Of a DNA stretch of 64,000 nucleotides, positions 37,231 to 47,576 are shown one piece after another. Location: assembly GCF_022867865.1 (NCBI RefSeq), contig NZ_JALIEC010000002.1, forward strand, positions 124,001-188,000, in the 5' to 3' direction. Origin of the DNA: Phaeobacter sp. J2-8. Lineage in GTDB: Bacteria > Pseudomonadota > Alphaproteobacteria > Rhodobacterales > Rhodobacteraceae. The translations under genes were made by a program, and so were the position numbers. Numbering within the stretch: the first letter of the stretch is position 1; each line of letters starts with the position of its first letter. The notes beneath the pieces were generated by a model. It searched no databases and was not told the origin of the DNA. It saw nothing but the letters and a program-made list of their open reading frames with translations.

Positions 37231-37624
37231 GGAAGAGCTCCTGTTGTCGCAAAACGGGACGCCGGGGTTAACAAAGCAGTGGCGTCCGCTGAGCGCACTG
37301 CTATTGGCGTTCAGCTATGCTTTTGTGACGGTTTTGTAACGGTTTTATGACACTGGCAGGCGCCGAGAAATTATTCTCGGACAAATTGGCTTCGAATTTC
37401 AATGTCGCCGCATAACACACTGAAAATAATATACTTTACATGATGTCCCGCGTGACATCTCACCGCAACAAACTGTCAAGAAAACTTCACAATCCACATG
37501 CGCGCACCCGTCATACGGCTGTGTGGCGCGGAATTCACGCGGGTTCCGGTCAAACATGTGTCACAAACGGGAAAGCATAGCGAAATTCTTGCGAATCAAA
37601 TGCTTGACTGCCCCTGGGTCAACT
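37231..37624. other. Regulatory gap between phoR and pstS
   Basis: This 394-base region holds the Pho box listed separately and the leader of pstS. The part next to phoR (about 37380-37600) is AT-richer than its surroundings and holds no supportable gene. Confidence 0.6.
37321..37353 (-). promoter_or_regulatory. Pho box with three 11-base repeats upstream of pstS
   Basis: Read on the minus strand, three head-to-tail units of 11 bases occur: GTGTCATAAAA, CCGTTACAAAA, CCGTCACAAAA. Spacing and sequence match the PhoB direct-repeat consensus (TGTCA followed by an A/T-rich four-base spacer). The box starts about 90 bases before the pstS ATG. Confidence 0.85.
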
Positions 37625-38672
37625 TCACACGGGCAACAAAACCCGAAAGGTTGACCCCTGCCCCAGAGCCGACTCAATCTGAATCCGCCCCCGGTGCCGG
37701 CCGACGATATGCTTGACGATGGCCAGCCCCAGACCGGTTCCGCCCATCTCGCGCGAGCGGTGGTTGTCGACCCGGTAGAACCGTTCCGTCAGCCGCGGGA
37801 TATGCACCGGATCAAACCCAGCCCCGTGATCGCGCACCACAAGTTCGACCGTGTCGCAACGCATGCGCGGATGAAAGGCCGGTGATGTCAGCGACACTTC
37901 GATGTGTTTGCCTTCCGCGCCGTATTTGATCGCGTTCTCAATCAGATTGTTCAGCACCTGCCGCAGTTGGTCTTCGTCTGCGGCGACAAAAACCGGGTCA
38001 TCAGGCAGATCCGTCACCACCTCCAGCCCGACATCATCCGCCATGCCCGCCAATCCGCCAAGGGCCGATTGAACCAGCGCCTTGAGGTCGATGCGCGTGG
38101 TTGGACGCATGCGTTCCGTTGCTTCGACGCGGTTCAAGGACAAAAGATCGCCCACCAACCGGTTCATCCGCTCGGCTTCGGATTCCATGATCGCCAGAAA
38201 CCGATCCCGCGCCACCGCATCATCATGCGCCGGGCCATGCAGAATGGTTTCGATGAACCCCAAAAGCGCGGTCAGCGGGGTCTTGAGCTCATGGCTGACA
38301 TTGGCGACAAAATCGCGGCGCATCTGGCCAGGCCACCGCCAGATGGGTCACATCCTCAAAGGACAGAAGAACCCCGAATTCAGGGCCAATCTGGATCGAG
38401 GCGCAGCGCACGTTATAGGTCACATCCTGCCCGTCTTCGCGGGTCAGGAACGAGGTCTCGCGCGTCTTGCGATCGCCCAATGTGGCCTCGATCGTATCCA
38501 GCAAAGCGGGCTGGCGCAGGGTGGTGATGAAATGTTTGCCCTCGGGGTTGAGCCCGACCAGTTTCAGCGCAGGTTCATTTGTATGGCGAATGCGTTCATC
38601 CGCACCAATCGCCACCAGAGCCTGGGGCAAGGCGTCGATCACCGATTGCAACATTTCCGCGCTGTATGGCAT
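37625..38672 (-). CDS. phoR: Phosphate regulon sensor histidine kinase PhoR, frameshifted
   Basis: The kinase has about 348 residues when repaired. An N-terminal PAS-like domain (about 1-110) is followed by the HisKA helix with the phospho-acceptor in NVSHELKTPLTALLGF and by the ATPase domain (NLIENAIKYG, DHGAGFDP, GGTGLGLAIVKHI). No membrane helix is seen before the PAS domain, so it may be soluble or recruited through the Pst complex. The frames overlap at 38289-38323; dropping one base near 38330 joins THLAVAGQ to MRRDFVANVSHE. It starts 3 bases after the PLP-lyase gene and lies 394 bases before pstS. Confidence 0.9.
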
Positions 38673-38675
38673 GGC

Positions 38676-39863
38676 TCAGACCGCCTGTGCTGCTGCGGTC
38701 GCCTGGGCGAATTCCGCGATCAGGGCCTCCGGGTCTTCCAGCCCGACCGAGACCCGAAAGAAGCCTTCGGTCATGCCCATCGCGGCGCGTGCCTCTGGCG
38801 TCAAGGCACGATGCGAGGACGAGGCCGGATGCGACAGGGTCGTGCCGACATCGCCAAGGGTCGGGGCAAAGGCAATGCCCCGCGCCGCTTCGGTCAGCGC
38901 ATTGGCCTGGGCGCGCCCACCTGCAATCTCGAACGACACCATGTTGCAGCCGCCGCGCAGGATCAGATTGGCCCGCGCGTTTTCCGGGTGATCCGCCCGC
39001 ATCGGATAGATCACCCGCCGCACCCCCGCCATATCCGCCAGCGCATCCGCCAGCGCCGCTGCGGTGCGCTGTGCACGATCAAACCGCAGGTCAAAGGTGA
39101 AAAGCCCACGTTCCGCCAGCCAGCAATCGAACGGCGATGCGGTCAGGCCGGTGGTGACGGCAAAGTCGTAGATCGCCTTTTGATGGTCCGGGTCGCGCGC
39201 CGCCGCCCAGCCCAGTGTCACATCGGCATGCCCCGCCAACAGCTTGGTAACCGAATGCAACACCACATCCGCGCCGTGATCAAACGGCAGAAACCCGCTG
39301 GGCGTGGTAAAGGTATTGTCGACCACCAGGATCGCGCCGGTCTCTTTGGCCAATGCCGCGATGCCAATCATATCGGCCACCCGCAACGTCGGGTTGGACA
39401 CCACTTCAATCAGGATCATCCGGGTGTTGGGCCGCACAGCCGCGCGAAAGGCCTCGATATCCGTCGCATCCGCCAGATCGGCAGCAATGCCAAACCGCGG
39501 CAGGTCTTCGCGCATCATGCGCAGCGACCGACCGTAGAGCTGATCACTGCCCAGCACATGATCACCCGCCTTGCAAAGCCCAAGCAGCACCGCTGTGACC
39601 GCCGCCATGCCCGACCCGACCACGATCCCCTGATCGACGCCCTCCATCGCTGCAATCCGGCGCGCCAGAACATCGGCGTTGGGATGACCTTCGCGGGCAT
39701 AGGTGAACCCCTCGGCCAGACCGGCATATTGGCTGTCCAGCATATCAGGCGTGTCAGAGGCATAAACAACCGAAGGCGAAAGCGGCGTGACCACCGGACG
39801 GCTGACACCGGTGGTGGGCAGATCGGGCCGCATCAGCGTGCCCTTGTCATTGCGCAGGCGCAT
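38676..39863 (-). CDS. PLP-dependent transsulfuration-family enzyme
   Basis: The 395-residue protein belongs to the Cys/Met metabolism PLP family (PF01053). Lys207 in HSVTKLLAGHAD is the cofactor lysine, Asp182 in VVDNTFTTP binds the pyridine nitrogen, and YGRSLRMM supplies the conserved Tyr110. Whether it is a cystathionine gamma-synthase, cystathionine or methionine lyase cannot be decided from motifs. It ends 3 bases before phoR, so the two may be co-transcribed although no functional link is evident. The longest start (39863) is given; MRPDLPTT at residue 11 is an alternative. Confidence 0.85.
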   Translation of the reverse strand: MRLRNDKGTLMRPDLPTTGVSRPVVTPLSPSVVYASDTPDMLDSQYAGLAEGFTYAREGHPNADVLARRIAAMEGVDQGIVVGSGMAAVTAVLLGLCKAGDHVLGSDQLYGRSLRMMREDLPRFGIAADLADATDIEAFRAAVRPNTRMILIEVVSNPTLRVADMIGIAALAKETGAILVVDNTFTTPSGFLPFDHGADVVLHSVTKLLAGHADVTLGWAAARDPDHQKAIYDFAVTTGLTASPFDCWLAERGLFTFDLRFDRAQRTAAALADALADMAGVRRVIYPMRADHPENARANLILRGGCNMVSFEIAGGRAQANALTEAARGIAFAPTLGDVGTTLSHPASSSHRALTPEARAAMGMTEGFFRVSVGLEDPEALIAEFAQATAAAQAV

Positions 39864-39918
39864 ATCAGGGGTCCTTCATATCAGTGGCAGATTGGTCTCG
39901 GATGATTTCCGCAGGCGG

Positions 39919-40440
39919 TCAAACAGGTTTCAGACCCGCGCGAAATCGGCGCATGTTGTTTTGATAGCCGATGGCGGACTTGCGCAAACCTTCGATTGCG
40001 GCCTCATCCAGCTGGCGCACGACTTTGCCGGGTGCCCCCATGACCAAACTGCCGTCCGGGATTTCCTTGCCTTCGGTGATCAGCGCGCTGGCGCCGATCA
40101 GACAATTCTTGCCGATCTTTGCGCCATTCAACACAATCGCCCCCATACCGATCAGGCTGTTGTCGCCAATACTGCACCCATGCAACATCACCTTGTGGCC
40201 AATGGTACAGCCCGCACCAATGGTCAGCGGATAACCGATATCCGTATGGCACACCGTGTTTTCCTGCACATTGCTGCCACGGCCTACGCGAATTTCCTCG
40301 TTGTCGCCGCGCAAGGTGCAGCCGAACCAGACCGATGCGCCTTCTTCAACCACGACACGGCCAATCAAATTGGCGTCCGGTGCGACCCAGCAATCCGCCG
40401 CCAATTCCGGCACCACATCATCCAACGCATACAAGGTCAT
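39919..40440 (-). CDS. Gamma-carbonic anhydrase-family protein
   Basis: The 173-residue left-handed beta-helix protein is built from hexapeptide repeats (YrdA/PaaY type). The three zinc histidines of gamma-class carbonic anhydrases are present at His65 (CHTD), His82 (GHKV) and His87 (LHGC). The C-terminal helix packs against the trimer. Carbonic anhydrase activity is possible but unproven in this subfamily. Its ATG overlaps the gmk stop codon by four bases, so it is translationally coupled to gmk. Confidence 0.88.
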   Translation of the reverse strand: MTLYALDDVVPELAADCWVAPDANLIGRVVVEEGASVWFGCTLRGDNEEIRVGRGSNVQENTVCHTDIGYPLTIGAGCTIGHKVMLHGCSIGDNSLIGMGAIVLNGAKIGKNCLIGASALITEGKEIPDGSLVMGAPGKVVRQLDEAAIEGLRKSAIGYQNNMRRFRAGLKPV

Positions 40441-41084
40441 GAAAGTTCTCCGAATTCTGCCTGAAGCTTGCGAACATGTTCGGTCAATTCCGGTTGCTGC
40501 GACCGGCGCAGGCGGGTGGCGTCAATGATGGTTTTCAGGTTGCGTTCCGTGGTGTCCAGATCATCGTTCACCAAGACAAAATCATAGCCGTCCCAATGGC
40601 TTATCTCGTCCCAGCTTTTCTGCATCCGCTTGGAAATCACCTCGTCGCTGTCCTGGGCCCGTTGTTCCAGACGGCGGCGCAGCTCCGGGATCGACGGTGG
40701 CAGCAAAAAGATCGACAGCGTATGCTGGCCCAAATCCGAATTGCGGATCTGCTGGGCACCCTGCCAGTCGATGTCAAACAACACATCCTTGCCGGCATTG
40801 ATGGCGTCCTGGACCGCACTTTTGGGCGAGCCGTAGAAATTGCCAAAGACATGCGCATGTTCCAACATGCCGCCTTCTGCCACATCGGTGCGGAAATTCT
40901 GTTCCGTTACAAAGTGATAGTCGACGCCGTCAATCTCACCGGGGCGCGGTGTCCGGGTGGTGGCCGAGACGGAAAACACAATGCTGCTGTCCCAGGCCCG
41001 CAACCGTTTGGCCAGGGTGGATTTGCCAGCGCCAGAGGGCGACGACAGGATGACAAGCAGGCCACGACGCTGGGTGTTGGACAT
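40437..41084 (-). CDS. gmk: Guanylate kinase
   Basis: This essential nucleotide kinase converts GMP and ATP to GDP and ADP. The 215-residue protein carries the P-loop [10 protein letters not shown] (14-23), the GMP-binding [16 protein letters not shown] segment and [12 protein letters not shown]. It lies directly after yicC (3 bases), the usual gene pair in bacteria. Confidence 0.97.
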   Translation of the reverse strand: MSNTQRRGLLVILSSPSGAGKSTLAKRLRAWDSSIVFSVSATTRTPRPGEIDGVDYHFVTEQNFRTDVAEGGMLEHAHVFGNFYGSPKSAVQDAINAGKDVLFDIDWQGAQQIRNSDLGQHTLSIFLLPPSIPELRRRLEQRAQDSDEVISKRMQKSWDEISHWDGYDFVLVNDDLDTTERNLKTIIDATRLRRSQQPELTEHVRKLQAEFGELS

Positions 41085-41087
41085 TAT

Positions 41088-41978
41088 TCACTCCACGTTT
41101 TGAACTTGCTCACGCATTTGGTCTATCACGGCCTTAAGGTCCAGCCCTACCGACGTCAAATCGCTGTCGCCGGATTTCGAACACAGGGTATTTGCCTCTC
41201 GGTTGAACTCCTGCATCAGGAAATCCATCTTGCGCCCAACGCTTTCCTGTCGCGTCAGCAGCTCTCTTGCTGCATTCACATGCGCCTGTAACCGTTTGAT
41301 TTCTTCGGTAATATCCGACTTGATGGCCAAAAGCGCCAATTCCTGGGTCAGGCGGGCCTCGTCGACATCGGCGGCGGCATCCAGAACCTGTGCAAGCGCG
41401 GTTTTCAGGGTTTCGCGGGCTTTGGGCTTGCGGGCCTCGGCGGTGGTATCCGCCTGTGCCACCAAGGTTTCGATTTGATCCAGATGGCTGTTCAACACCG
41501 AAAAAAGCGCGCCGCCTTCACGTGATCTCATCTCGCAAAAGGATGCCATAACCGGTTGAAAATCTTCGATCAATATGGCCCTCAGCGCGGCGGAATCGGT
41601 TGGGGTTTCCTCTTGTTCCAAGATCCCGCGCAACGCGATGATCCCGGTCGAGGTCGACGGGCCAAGCGAAACGCCGCGCGCCATTGCCTGATGTTCGATT
41701 TCCGCCAGCGCGTCGAGCACCGTATCCAGATGCGCCGCATTCAATTTCTGGCCGCTGCCGCCCTCTGCACGGATCAGCCGAAGATTGATGGTCACATTGC
41801 CCCGCCGCAACTGGGCGGCGGCGATCTTGCGCAATTCGGCCTCCAGCCCCTCGATCCAGTCCGGCACGCGCAAGCGAAGATCCAGCCCCTTGGCATTCAC
41901 GCTGCGAATCTCCCAAACCCAGGAAAATCCGTCAGCCTCGCCCTGCCCCGAGGCGAATCCGGTCATTGATTGCAACAT
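41088..41978 (-). CDS. yicC: YicC-family endoribonuclease
   Basis: The 296-residue protein has the family start MLQSMTGFASG, the central EIRSVNAKGLDLRLRVPD region and the C-terminal signature GRKMDFLMQEFNREANTLCSKS. YicC proteins are known as stress-linked endoribonucleases. I start it at 41978 because GAGGG lies seven to twelve bases upstream; ATG codons at 41990 and 42026 are further out. It is the first gene of yicC-gmk-carbonic anhydrase. Confidence 0.93.
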   Translation of the reverse strand: MLQSMTGFASGQGEADGFSWVWEIRSVNAKGLDLRLRVPDWIEGLEAELRKIAAAQLRRGNVTINLRLIRAEGGSGQKLNAAHLDTVLDALAEIEHQAMARGVSLGPSTSTGIIALRGILEQEETPTDSAALRAILIEDFQPVMASFCEMRSREGGALFSVLNSHLDQIETLVAQADTTAEARKPKARETLKTALAQVLDAAADVDEARLTQELALLAIKSDITEEIKRLQAHVNAARELLTRQESVGRKMDFLMQEFNREANTLCSKSGDSDLTSVGLDLKAVIDQMREQVQNVE

Positions 41979-42316
41979 CACGTCCCTCATTACAAAATTG
42001 CGGCAACTCTGCGCTTCGCACCGCAATATATAGCGGTCACATACCGAAGTAACACTTCATTTGCACTTCGCAAAGGGTTTCCCCGGTCCCGGCACCGCGC
42101 GCCACGGCCCGGCCCAGACGCGATCCGGCAAATTGCGGTCGGGGCCTATGCCGTATCGAAGTTAACCAAACGTTCTGAAAATCCACAAAATTCGATGAAA
42201 TCATGCGATGTTAGGAATTGAGTAACCATTGTAACGCCAAATTAACTCTGGCCAAAGCCCCAGAACGCACTGAAATTTCGCACAAAACAATGGGACGGGC
42301 AATTGTTGAGGATTAA
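41979..42316. other. Divergent gap between yicC and the PAS_5 gene
   Basis: The 338 bases hold no supportable gene. On the plus strand GTAA, seven bases and TTAAC (42231-42246) resemble a CtrA box one mismatch from TTAA-N7-TTAAC, 70 bases before the PAS_5 start. A lone TTAACC half site lies at 42162-42167. Confidence 0.4.
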
Positions 42317-43087
42317 ATGATGTCGCCGCGTGATTATAAGGAAGAATTAAACAATGCTTTGCAACCTGCCGCCGCAACCGATGTTGTCCCGCTAAGTGAC
42401 AGGCTGCGGGCCAGTTGGACACGACCCCTCAGGACGGTCGAAACCTATTGGGAGGCGATGCGCAATGGCCGCAATGTGCCGCCCCGGTCGGAAATTGATC
42501 CGCGCGGCATCGAAAATGCGCTGGAAAACGCCTTTATCGCGGAACGTATCGCGCCCACCCACGCCCGTCTGCGCATTGGTGGCAGATTGTTGTGTGATCT
42601 GATGGGGATGGAAGTGCGCGGTATGCCGCTGTCGGCGATGACGGTTCCGGTATCGCGCGAGCGGCTGTCGCATGCGGTGCAAGCGGTGTTCGACACCCCG
42701 GCGCGCGTCGAAATCACGCTTCTGGCGGAAAAACGTCTGGGCAAGCCTGCATTGAACGGGCGCATGACGCTGCTGCCTTTGGCCGATGATTTCGGCGATG
42801 TCAGCCGCATTCTGGGCTGTTTTGTGACCGACGGCCCGGTTGGTCGTGCGCCGCGCCGGTTCGAAATCGTCCAGGTCGATGTGACCCCGATGGTGACTTC
42901 CGATGCGCGCATGGCCGCCGCGCCAAAACCTGCGCCACGCAAATTGGGATTTGGTGATCCGGCGCCGGGCTTTGCCCACATCGACGGCACGCGTCGAGAT
43001 CCGGCATCGCAGTCCCCCAGACAGGAACCGCAGTTCAAGGACGGACCGGTGCCCTATTTGCGGCTGGTTGCGAATAACGCAGACTGA
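42317..43087 (+). CDS. PAS_5 domain protein of unknown function
   Basis: The 256-residue cytoplasmic protein has a single PAS-like domain of the PAS_5 type, common in alphaproteobacteria (about 38-170: TVETYWEAMRNGRNVPPRSE, then RIGGRLLCDLMGMEVRGMPLS). The C-terminal 80 residues are Pro/Arg-rich and probably disordered. No output domain is attached. Ligand and partners are unknown. It is monocistronic, with a strong terminator after it and a possible CtrA site before it. Confidence 0.8.
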   Translation: MMSPRDYKEELNNALQPAAATDVVPLSDRLRASWTRPLRTVETYWEAMRNGRNVPPRSEIDPRGIENALENAFIAERIAPTHARLRIGGRLLCDLMGMEVRGMPLSAMTVPVSRERLSHAVQAVFDTPARVEITLLAEKRLGKPALNGRMTLLPLADDFGDVSRILGCFVTDGPVGRAPRRFEIVQVDVTPMVTSDARMAAAPKPAPRKLGFGDPAPGFAHIDGTRRDPASQSPRQEPQFKDGPVPYLRLVANNAD

Positions 43088-43135
43088 GGTCAAACAATAG
43101 CAACGTCATCCAAGTCGCTGTCAGGTCACATAAAT

Positions 43136-43165
43136 AAGCCCCGGCCGTTTAACCGGGGCTTTTTC
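43136..43165. terminator. Intrinsic terminator after the PAS_5 gene
   Basis: AAGCCCCGG (43136-43144) pairs with CCGGGGCTT (43153-43161), followed by TTTTC. It lies between convergent genes and may serve both. Confidence 0.9.
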
Positions 43166-43208
43166 TATGTCAGGCATCCGGCCAGCAAAAACCGGCCTTG
43201 CGGGGGTA

Positions 43209-44526
<1,318 letters not shown>

Positions 44527-44779
44527 CTGGACCCGGGGCTTGTTGCGCCAGTCAGATTTTTGCCACTCGCTAATCTCTTTATCTCCGGTGGTTAGCGGTA
44601 TCAGTCAAAGACTATGATCGGGGGCTTATACAAAGACCCGCCCTCAGTGGCCATACGCGATTTTGCTCTTGTCCGACCTTGTGCTTGACGCGGGCAATCA
44701 GCTGGGGCCAATTGGTGCGACGCGATTGATTTGCGACATGCCAGTCGAAAAGCGACATCCAGCCAAAGGGTCCGCGCCA

Positions 44780-45778
44780 ATGATTCCAGACGCCACAAAC
44801 AGTCAACCGGCCACTTCGGTCAAACCAAGGCGGTTTGTGTTTGTGTTGCTGGAAAATTTCTCGCTCCTGCCGTTTGCGGCAGCTCTTGAATGTCTGCGGA
44901 TTGCCAACCGGATGTCGGGGATGCAGCTCTATGATTGGTTCATCATTGGCGAAGGCGGCGGCATCCGCACCTGTTCGGCGGGATCGGATTTCCGCCTGCA
45001 GGGCGACCTCGAAGAATTGAAGCGTGACGATGTTATCATGATCTGTGGCGGCATGGAAATCCAGCATGCCACCACCAAACGGCTGTTGAACTGGTTGCGG
45101 CGCGAAATCCGCAAGGGGCTGAAAACCGGCGGGCTCTGCACCGGCAGTTACACTTTGGCGCGGGCGGGTCTTCTGGACGGGCGGCGCGCCACCATTCATT
45201 GGGAAAACCACGACAGTTTCACCGAGGAATTTGAAAACATCTCTCTGACCAAGGCCGTGTTCGCCATTGATGGCAATCGGATCACCACCGCCGGCGGCAC
45301 CAGTTCGATTGACATGATGCTCAAGGTTCTGGCCGATGACCACGGTTCGGAACTGGCCAATGCGGTGGCGGATCAGATGATCTATTCCGCGATCCGCACC
45401 GATCAGGACACCCAGCGGCTGTCGGTTCCGACCCGGATCGGGGTGCGCCATCCCAAGCTGAGCCAGGTGATCCAGAAGATGGAAGCCAATATCGAAGAGC
45501 CGATAAGCCCGTCGCTTCTGGCGCAAGAGGTGGCCATGTCGACCCGTCAATTGGAACGGCTGTTTCGCCGCTATCTTAACCGGTCGCCAAAGCGGTACTA
45601 TATGGAGCTGCGATTGGAAAAGGCCCGCAATCTGTTGATGCAGACCGATATGAGCGTGATCAATGTCGCCTTGGCCTGTGGGTTTGCCAGCCCGTCGCAT
45701 TTTTCCAAATGTTACCGCGCACATTATGACACAACCCCCTACCGCGAACGCGGCAGTCAGGGCATGCCGGGGGCCTAA
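44780..45778 (+). CDS. GlxA-family AraC-type transcriptional regulator
   Basis: The 332-residue regulator has an N-terminal DJ-1/PfpI-like domain (RRFVFVLLENFSLLPFAAALE, and the elbow GGLCTGSYTLARAGLL with a Cys) and a C-terminal AraC helix-turn-helix (EVAMSTRQLERLFRRYLNRSP, then VALACGFASPSHFSKCYR). Relatives control choline, glycine betaine or arginine catabolism, but no target genes lie nearby. The start is uncertain: 44780 (MIPDATNSQ) has AAGGG eleven bases upstream; 44738 is the alternative. A terminator follows. Confidence 0.86.
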   Translation: MIPDATNSQPATSVKPRRFVFVLLENFSLLPFAAALECLRIANRMSGMQLYDWFIIGEGGGIRTCSAGSDFRLQGDLEELKRDDVIMICGGMEIQHATTKRLLNWLRREIRKGLKTGGLCTGSYTLARAGLLDGRRATIHWENHDSFTEEFENISLTKAVFAIDGNRITTAGGTSSIDMMLKVLADDHGSELANAVADQMIYSAIRTDQDTQRLSVPTRIGVRHPKLSQVIQKMEANIEEPISPSLLAQEVAMSTRQLERLFRRYLNRSPKRYYMELRLEKARNLLMQTDMSVINVALACGFASPSHFSKCYRAHYDTTPYRERGSQGMPGA

Positions 45779-45786
45779 AGAGCGCG

Positions 45787-45813
45787 AGGCCGGGAAACCC
45801 CGGCCTTTGATTT
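45787..45813 (+). terminator. Terminator after the GlxA-type gene
   Basis: AGGCCGGG (45787-45794) pairs with CCCCGGCCT (about 45798-45806), followed by TTGATTT. The converging small gene ends just beyond it. Confidence 0.75.
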
Positions 45814-46231
45814 AGAACTTGCTGTTCAGATCGTCGAATTCCGTGTTGAAATTCATCACAACGGTCACAAGGCCATCGTCGCGCTGGTGTATCACCAGAT
45901 AGACATAAATATAGCTGACGCCGTCCCAATAGGCGATCAATTCCTGACGAAACCCGTGATCCATGTCTTGCCGCCGGATCAGGGCAACCTCTTGAAAATC
46001 GCGCGGAAAAATATTGCGGACCCGGCGTTCCAGATCTTCTAGCGCGCTCTCCTCCGAGGCATCTCCAAACGCGCGCATCACCTCTGCGATGTCGCGGTTT
46101 TTCATGAGGGGATCCAGCCGCGCCCGCAGTGCCAGATAGCTGTCAAAAAATGCTGTGCTCGATTTCGCCAGAACCGGAATTGGTGTCATTGCCAATAGAA
46201 TGCACACCAGAAATCGCCGCAAAAGACCCAT
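45812..46231 (-). CDS. Small secreted protein of unknown function
   Basis: The 139-residue protein has a clear signal peptide (MGLLRRFLVCILLAMTPIPVLA) and a mature part of about 117 residues with mixed charge and an aromatic-rich strand (ELIAYWDGVSYIYVYLVIHQR). I recognise no family. The C-terminal half looks like an alpha+beta domain. The region upstream (46232-46312) is short, and it is not coupled to a neighbour. Confidence 0.75.
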   Translation of the reverse strand: MGLLRRFLVCILLAMTPIPVLAKSSTAFFDSYLALRARLDPLMKNRDIAEVMRAFGDASEESALEDLERRVRNIFPRDFQEVALIRRQDMDHGFRQELIAYWDGVSYIYVYLVIHQRDDGLVTVVMNFNTEFDDLNSKF

Positions 46232-46312
46232 GATTGAAACTCCTTTTCTTTGGAGTTTGGCCTTAACAGTTCTTTAAATCCAGTGGCTTCATTGCGCACG
46301 ACGCCATACACA

Positions 46313-47404
46313 TCACTGCGCGGGCGCCATACGCATCACCGCACCCCGTCCAACGCTGAGAAACCAAATCGCGCCGTCGGGGCCTTCGCGGATGTCGCGC
46401 ACCCGTTGGGTGGCGTCGGATTGAATTTGTTCACGTTCGGCCAGTGGCGCGCCATCAAGCCGGGAAATATAGTCGAATTTCAAAGACCCGACAAAGATGT
46501 CGCCCCGCCATTCCGGCCAGAGCGCGCCGGAATAAAACACCATACCCGACGGCGCAATTGAGGGATCCCAATAATGCTCTGGCTGGGCCATGCCGGATTT
46601 TTCCGTGCCTTCCCCGATTTTTGCACCGGAATAATGCCGCCCATAGGCGATCACCGGCCAGCCGTAATTCACGCCTGGCCGGATTCGATTGACCTTATCG
46701 CCGCCGCGCGCACCATGTTCGTTAACCCAAAGATTGCCCGCCAGATCCAATGCCGCCCCTTGCGGGTTGCGATGACCATAGGACCAGATTTCCGGCAAGG
46801 CCCCGTCGCCCAGATCCGGGTTTCCCGCCGCTGGCGCGCCATCGCGGGTCAGGCGCAGCACCTTGCCGTTGTGCCGCGTCAGATCCTGCGCAAGCGGGCG
46901 TTCGCCCCGGTCGCCAATGGTCAGAAACAGCGTGCCATCCTTGGCCTCAACCAGACGCGAGCCGAAGTGCTGGCCAGCTTCGGACGGCGCGGTCATGGTG
47001 AAAATCCTGCGCACATCCGTCAGCTTTGCACGGTCCGGCGACAGGGTGGCGCGCATGATGGCGGTGCCGGCACCGTCGCCGTCAGGCTGGGCGTATGACA
47101 GAAAAACCTCGCCCTTTGTGGCGAAATCACGTGGCACCAACAGGTCCAGCAATCCGCCCTGCCCCACGGCCGCGACGTCGGGCAAACCGGCCACATCCGT
47201 CACCGCGCCACTTTGCGACACATGCAAGAGCCGCCCGGCGCGTTCGGTGATCAGCAAACCACCGCCGGGCAAAAACCCAAGCGACCAAGGCGCGTCCAAC
47301 CCTTGCACAACCGGGGTGATGACAACATCCCCAGCCGAGGTTTCCAACGCCATCGCCCGCATCGGCAACAGCGCACAGATCACACAAAACACCAGACGCA
47401 ACAT
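46313..47404 (-). CDS. PQQ-type aldose sugar dehydrogenase (YliI/Asd-like)
   Basis: This soluble periplasmic beta-propeller enzyme of the GSDH family (PF07995) has 363 residues with a signal peptide (MLRLVFCVICALLPMRAMA). Typical motifs are LDAPWSLGFLPGGGLLITER, TIGDRGERPLAQDL, IWSYGHRNPQGAALD, WVNEHGARGGDKVN and the final VRDIREGPDGAIWFLS. With PQQ such enzymes oxidise aldoses. The frame extends 200 codons upstream of 47404, but that part is antisense to the ABC binding-protein gene and is not real; 47404 has a GGAG site. Confidence 0.9.
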   Translation of the reverse strand: MLRLVFCVICALLPMRAMALETSAGDVVITPVVQGLDAPWSLGFLPGGGLLITERAGRLLHVSQSGAVTDVAGLPDVAAVGQGGLLDLLVPRDFATKGEVFLSYAQPDGDGAGTAIMRATLSPDRAKLTDVRRIFTMTAPSEAGQHFGSRLVEAKDGTLFLTIGDRGERPLAQDLTRHNGKVLRLTRDGAPAAGNPDLGDGALPEIWSYGHRNPQGAALDLAGNLWVNEHGARGGDKVNRIRPGVNYGWPVIAYGRHYSGAKIGEGTEKSGMAQPEHYWDPSIAPSGMVFYSGALWPEWRGDIFVGSLKFDYISRLDGAPLAEREQIQSDATQRVRDIREGPDGAIWFLSVGRGAVMRMAPAQ

Positions 47405-47576
47405 TCCAAATCTCCTATCCCCGCAGGTGAGGACGATAGTGCGCAAAACCGCCAGGTCCAGCCCGACATGGCGCATCCCCCCAGCTTCGCAACACGCAAC
47501 CGCAATCGGGCTTTTCTTTCCTTGAAACCGGGCATAGGCTTTGGTCAGGACAGAGGTCCAATCAGGGAGAGACGGA

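Noticed and set aside
37473-37490. CTGTCAAG...CTTCAC, resembling a Pho box on the plus strand
   Set aside because: The second unit matches poorly and it faces away from pstS with no gene downstream. The three-unit box at 37321-37353 explains control better.
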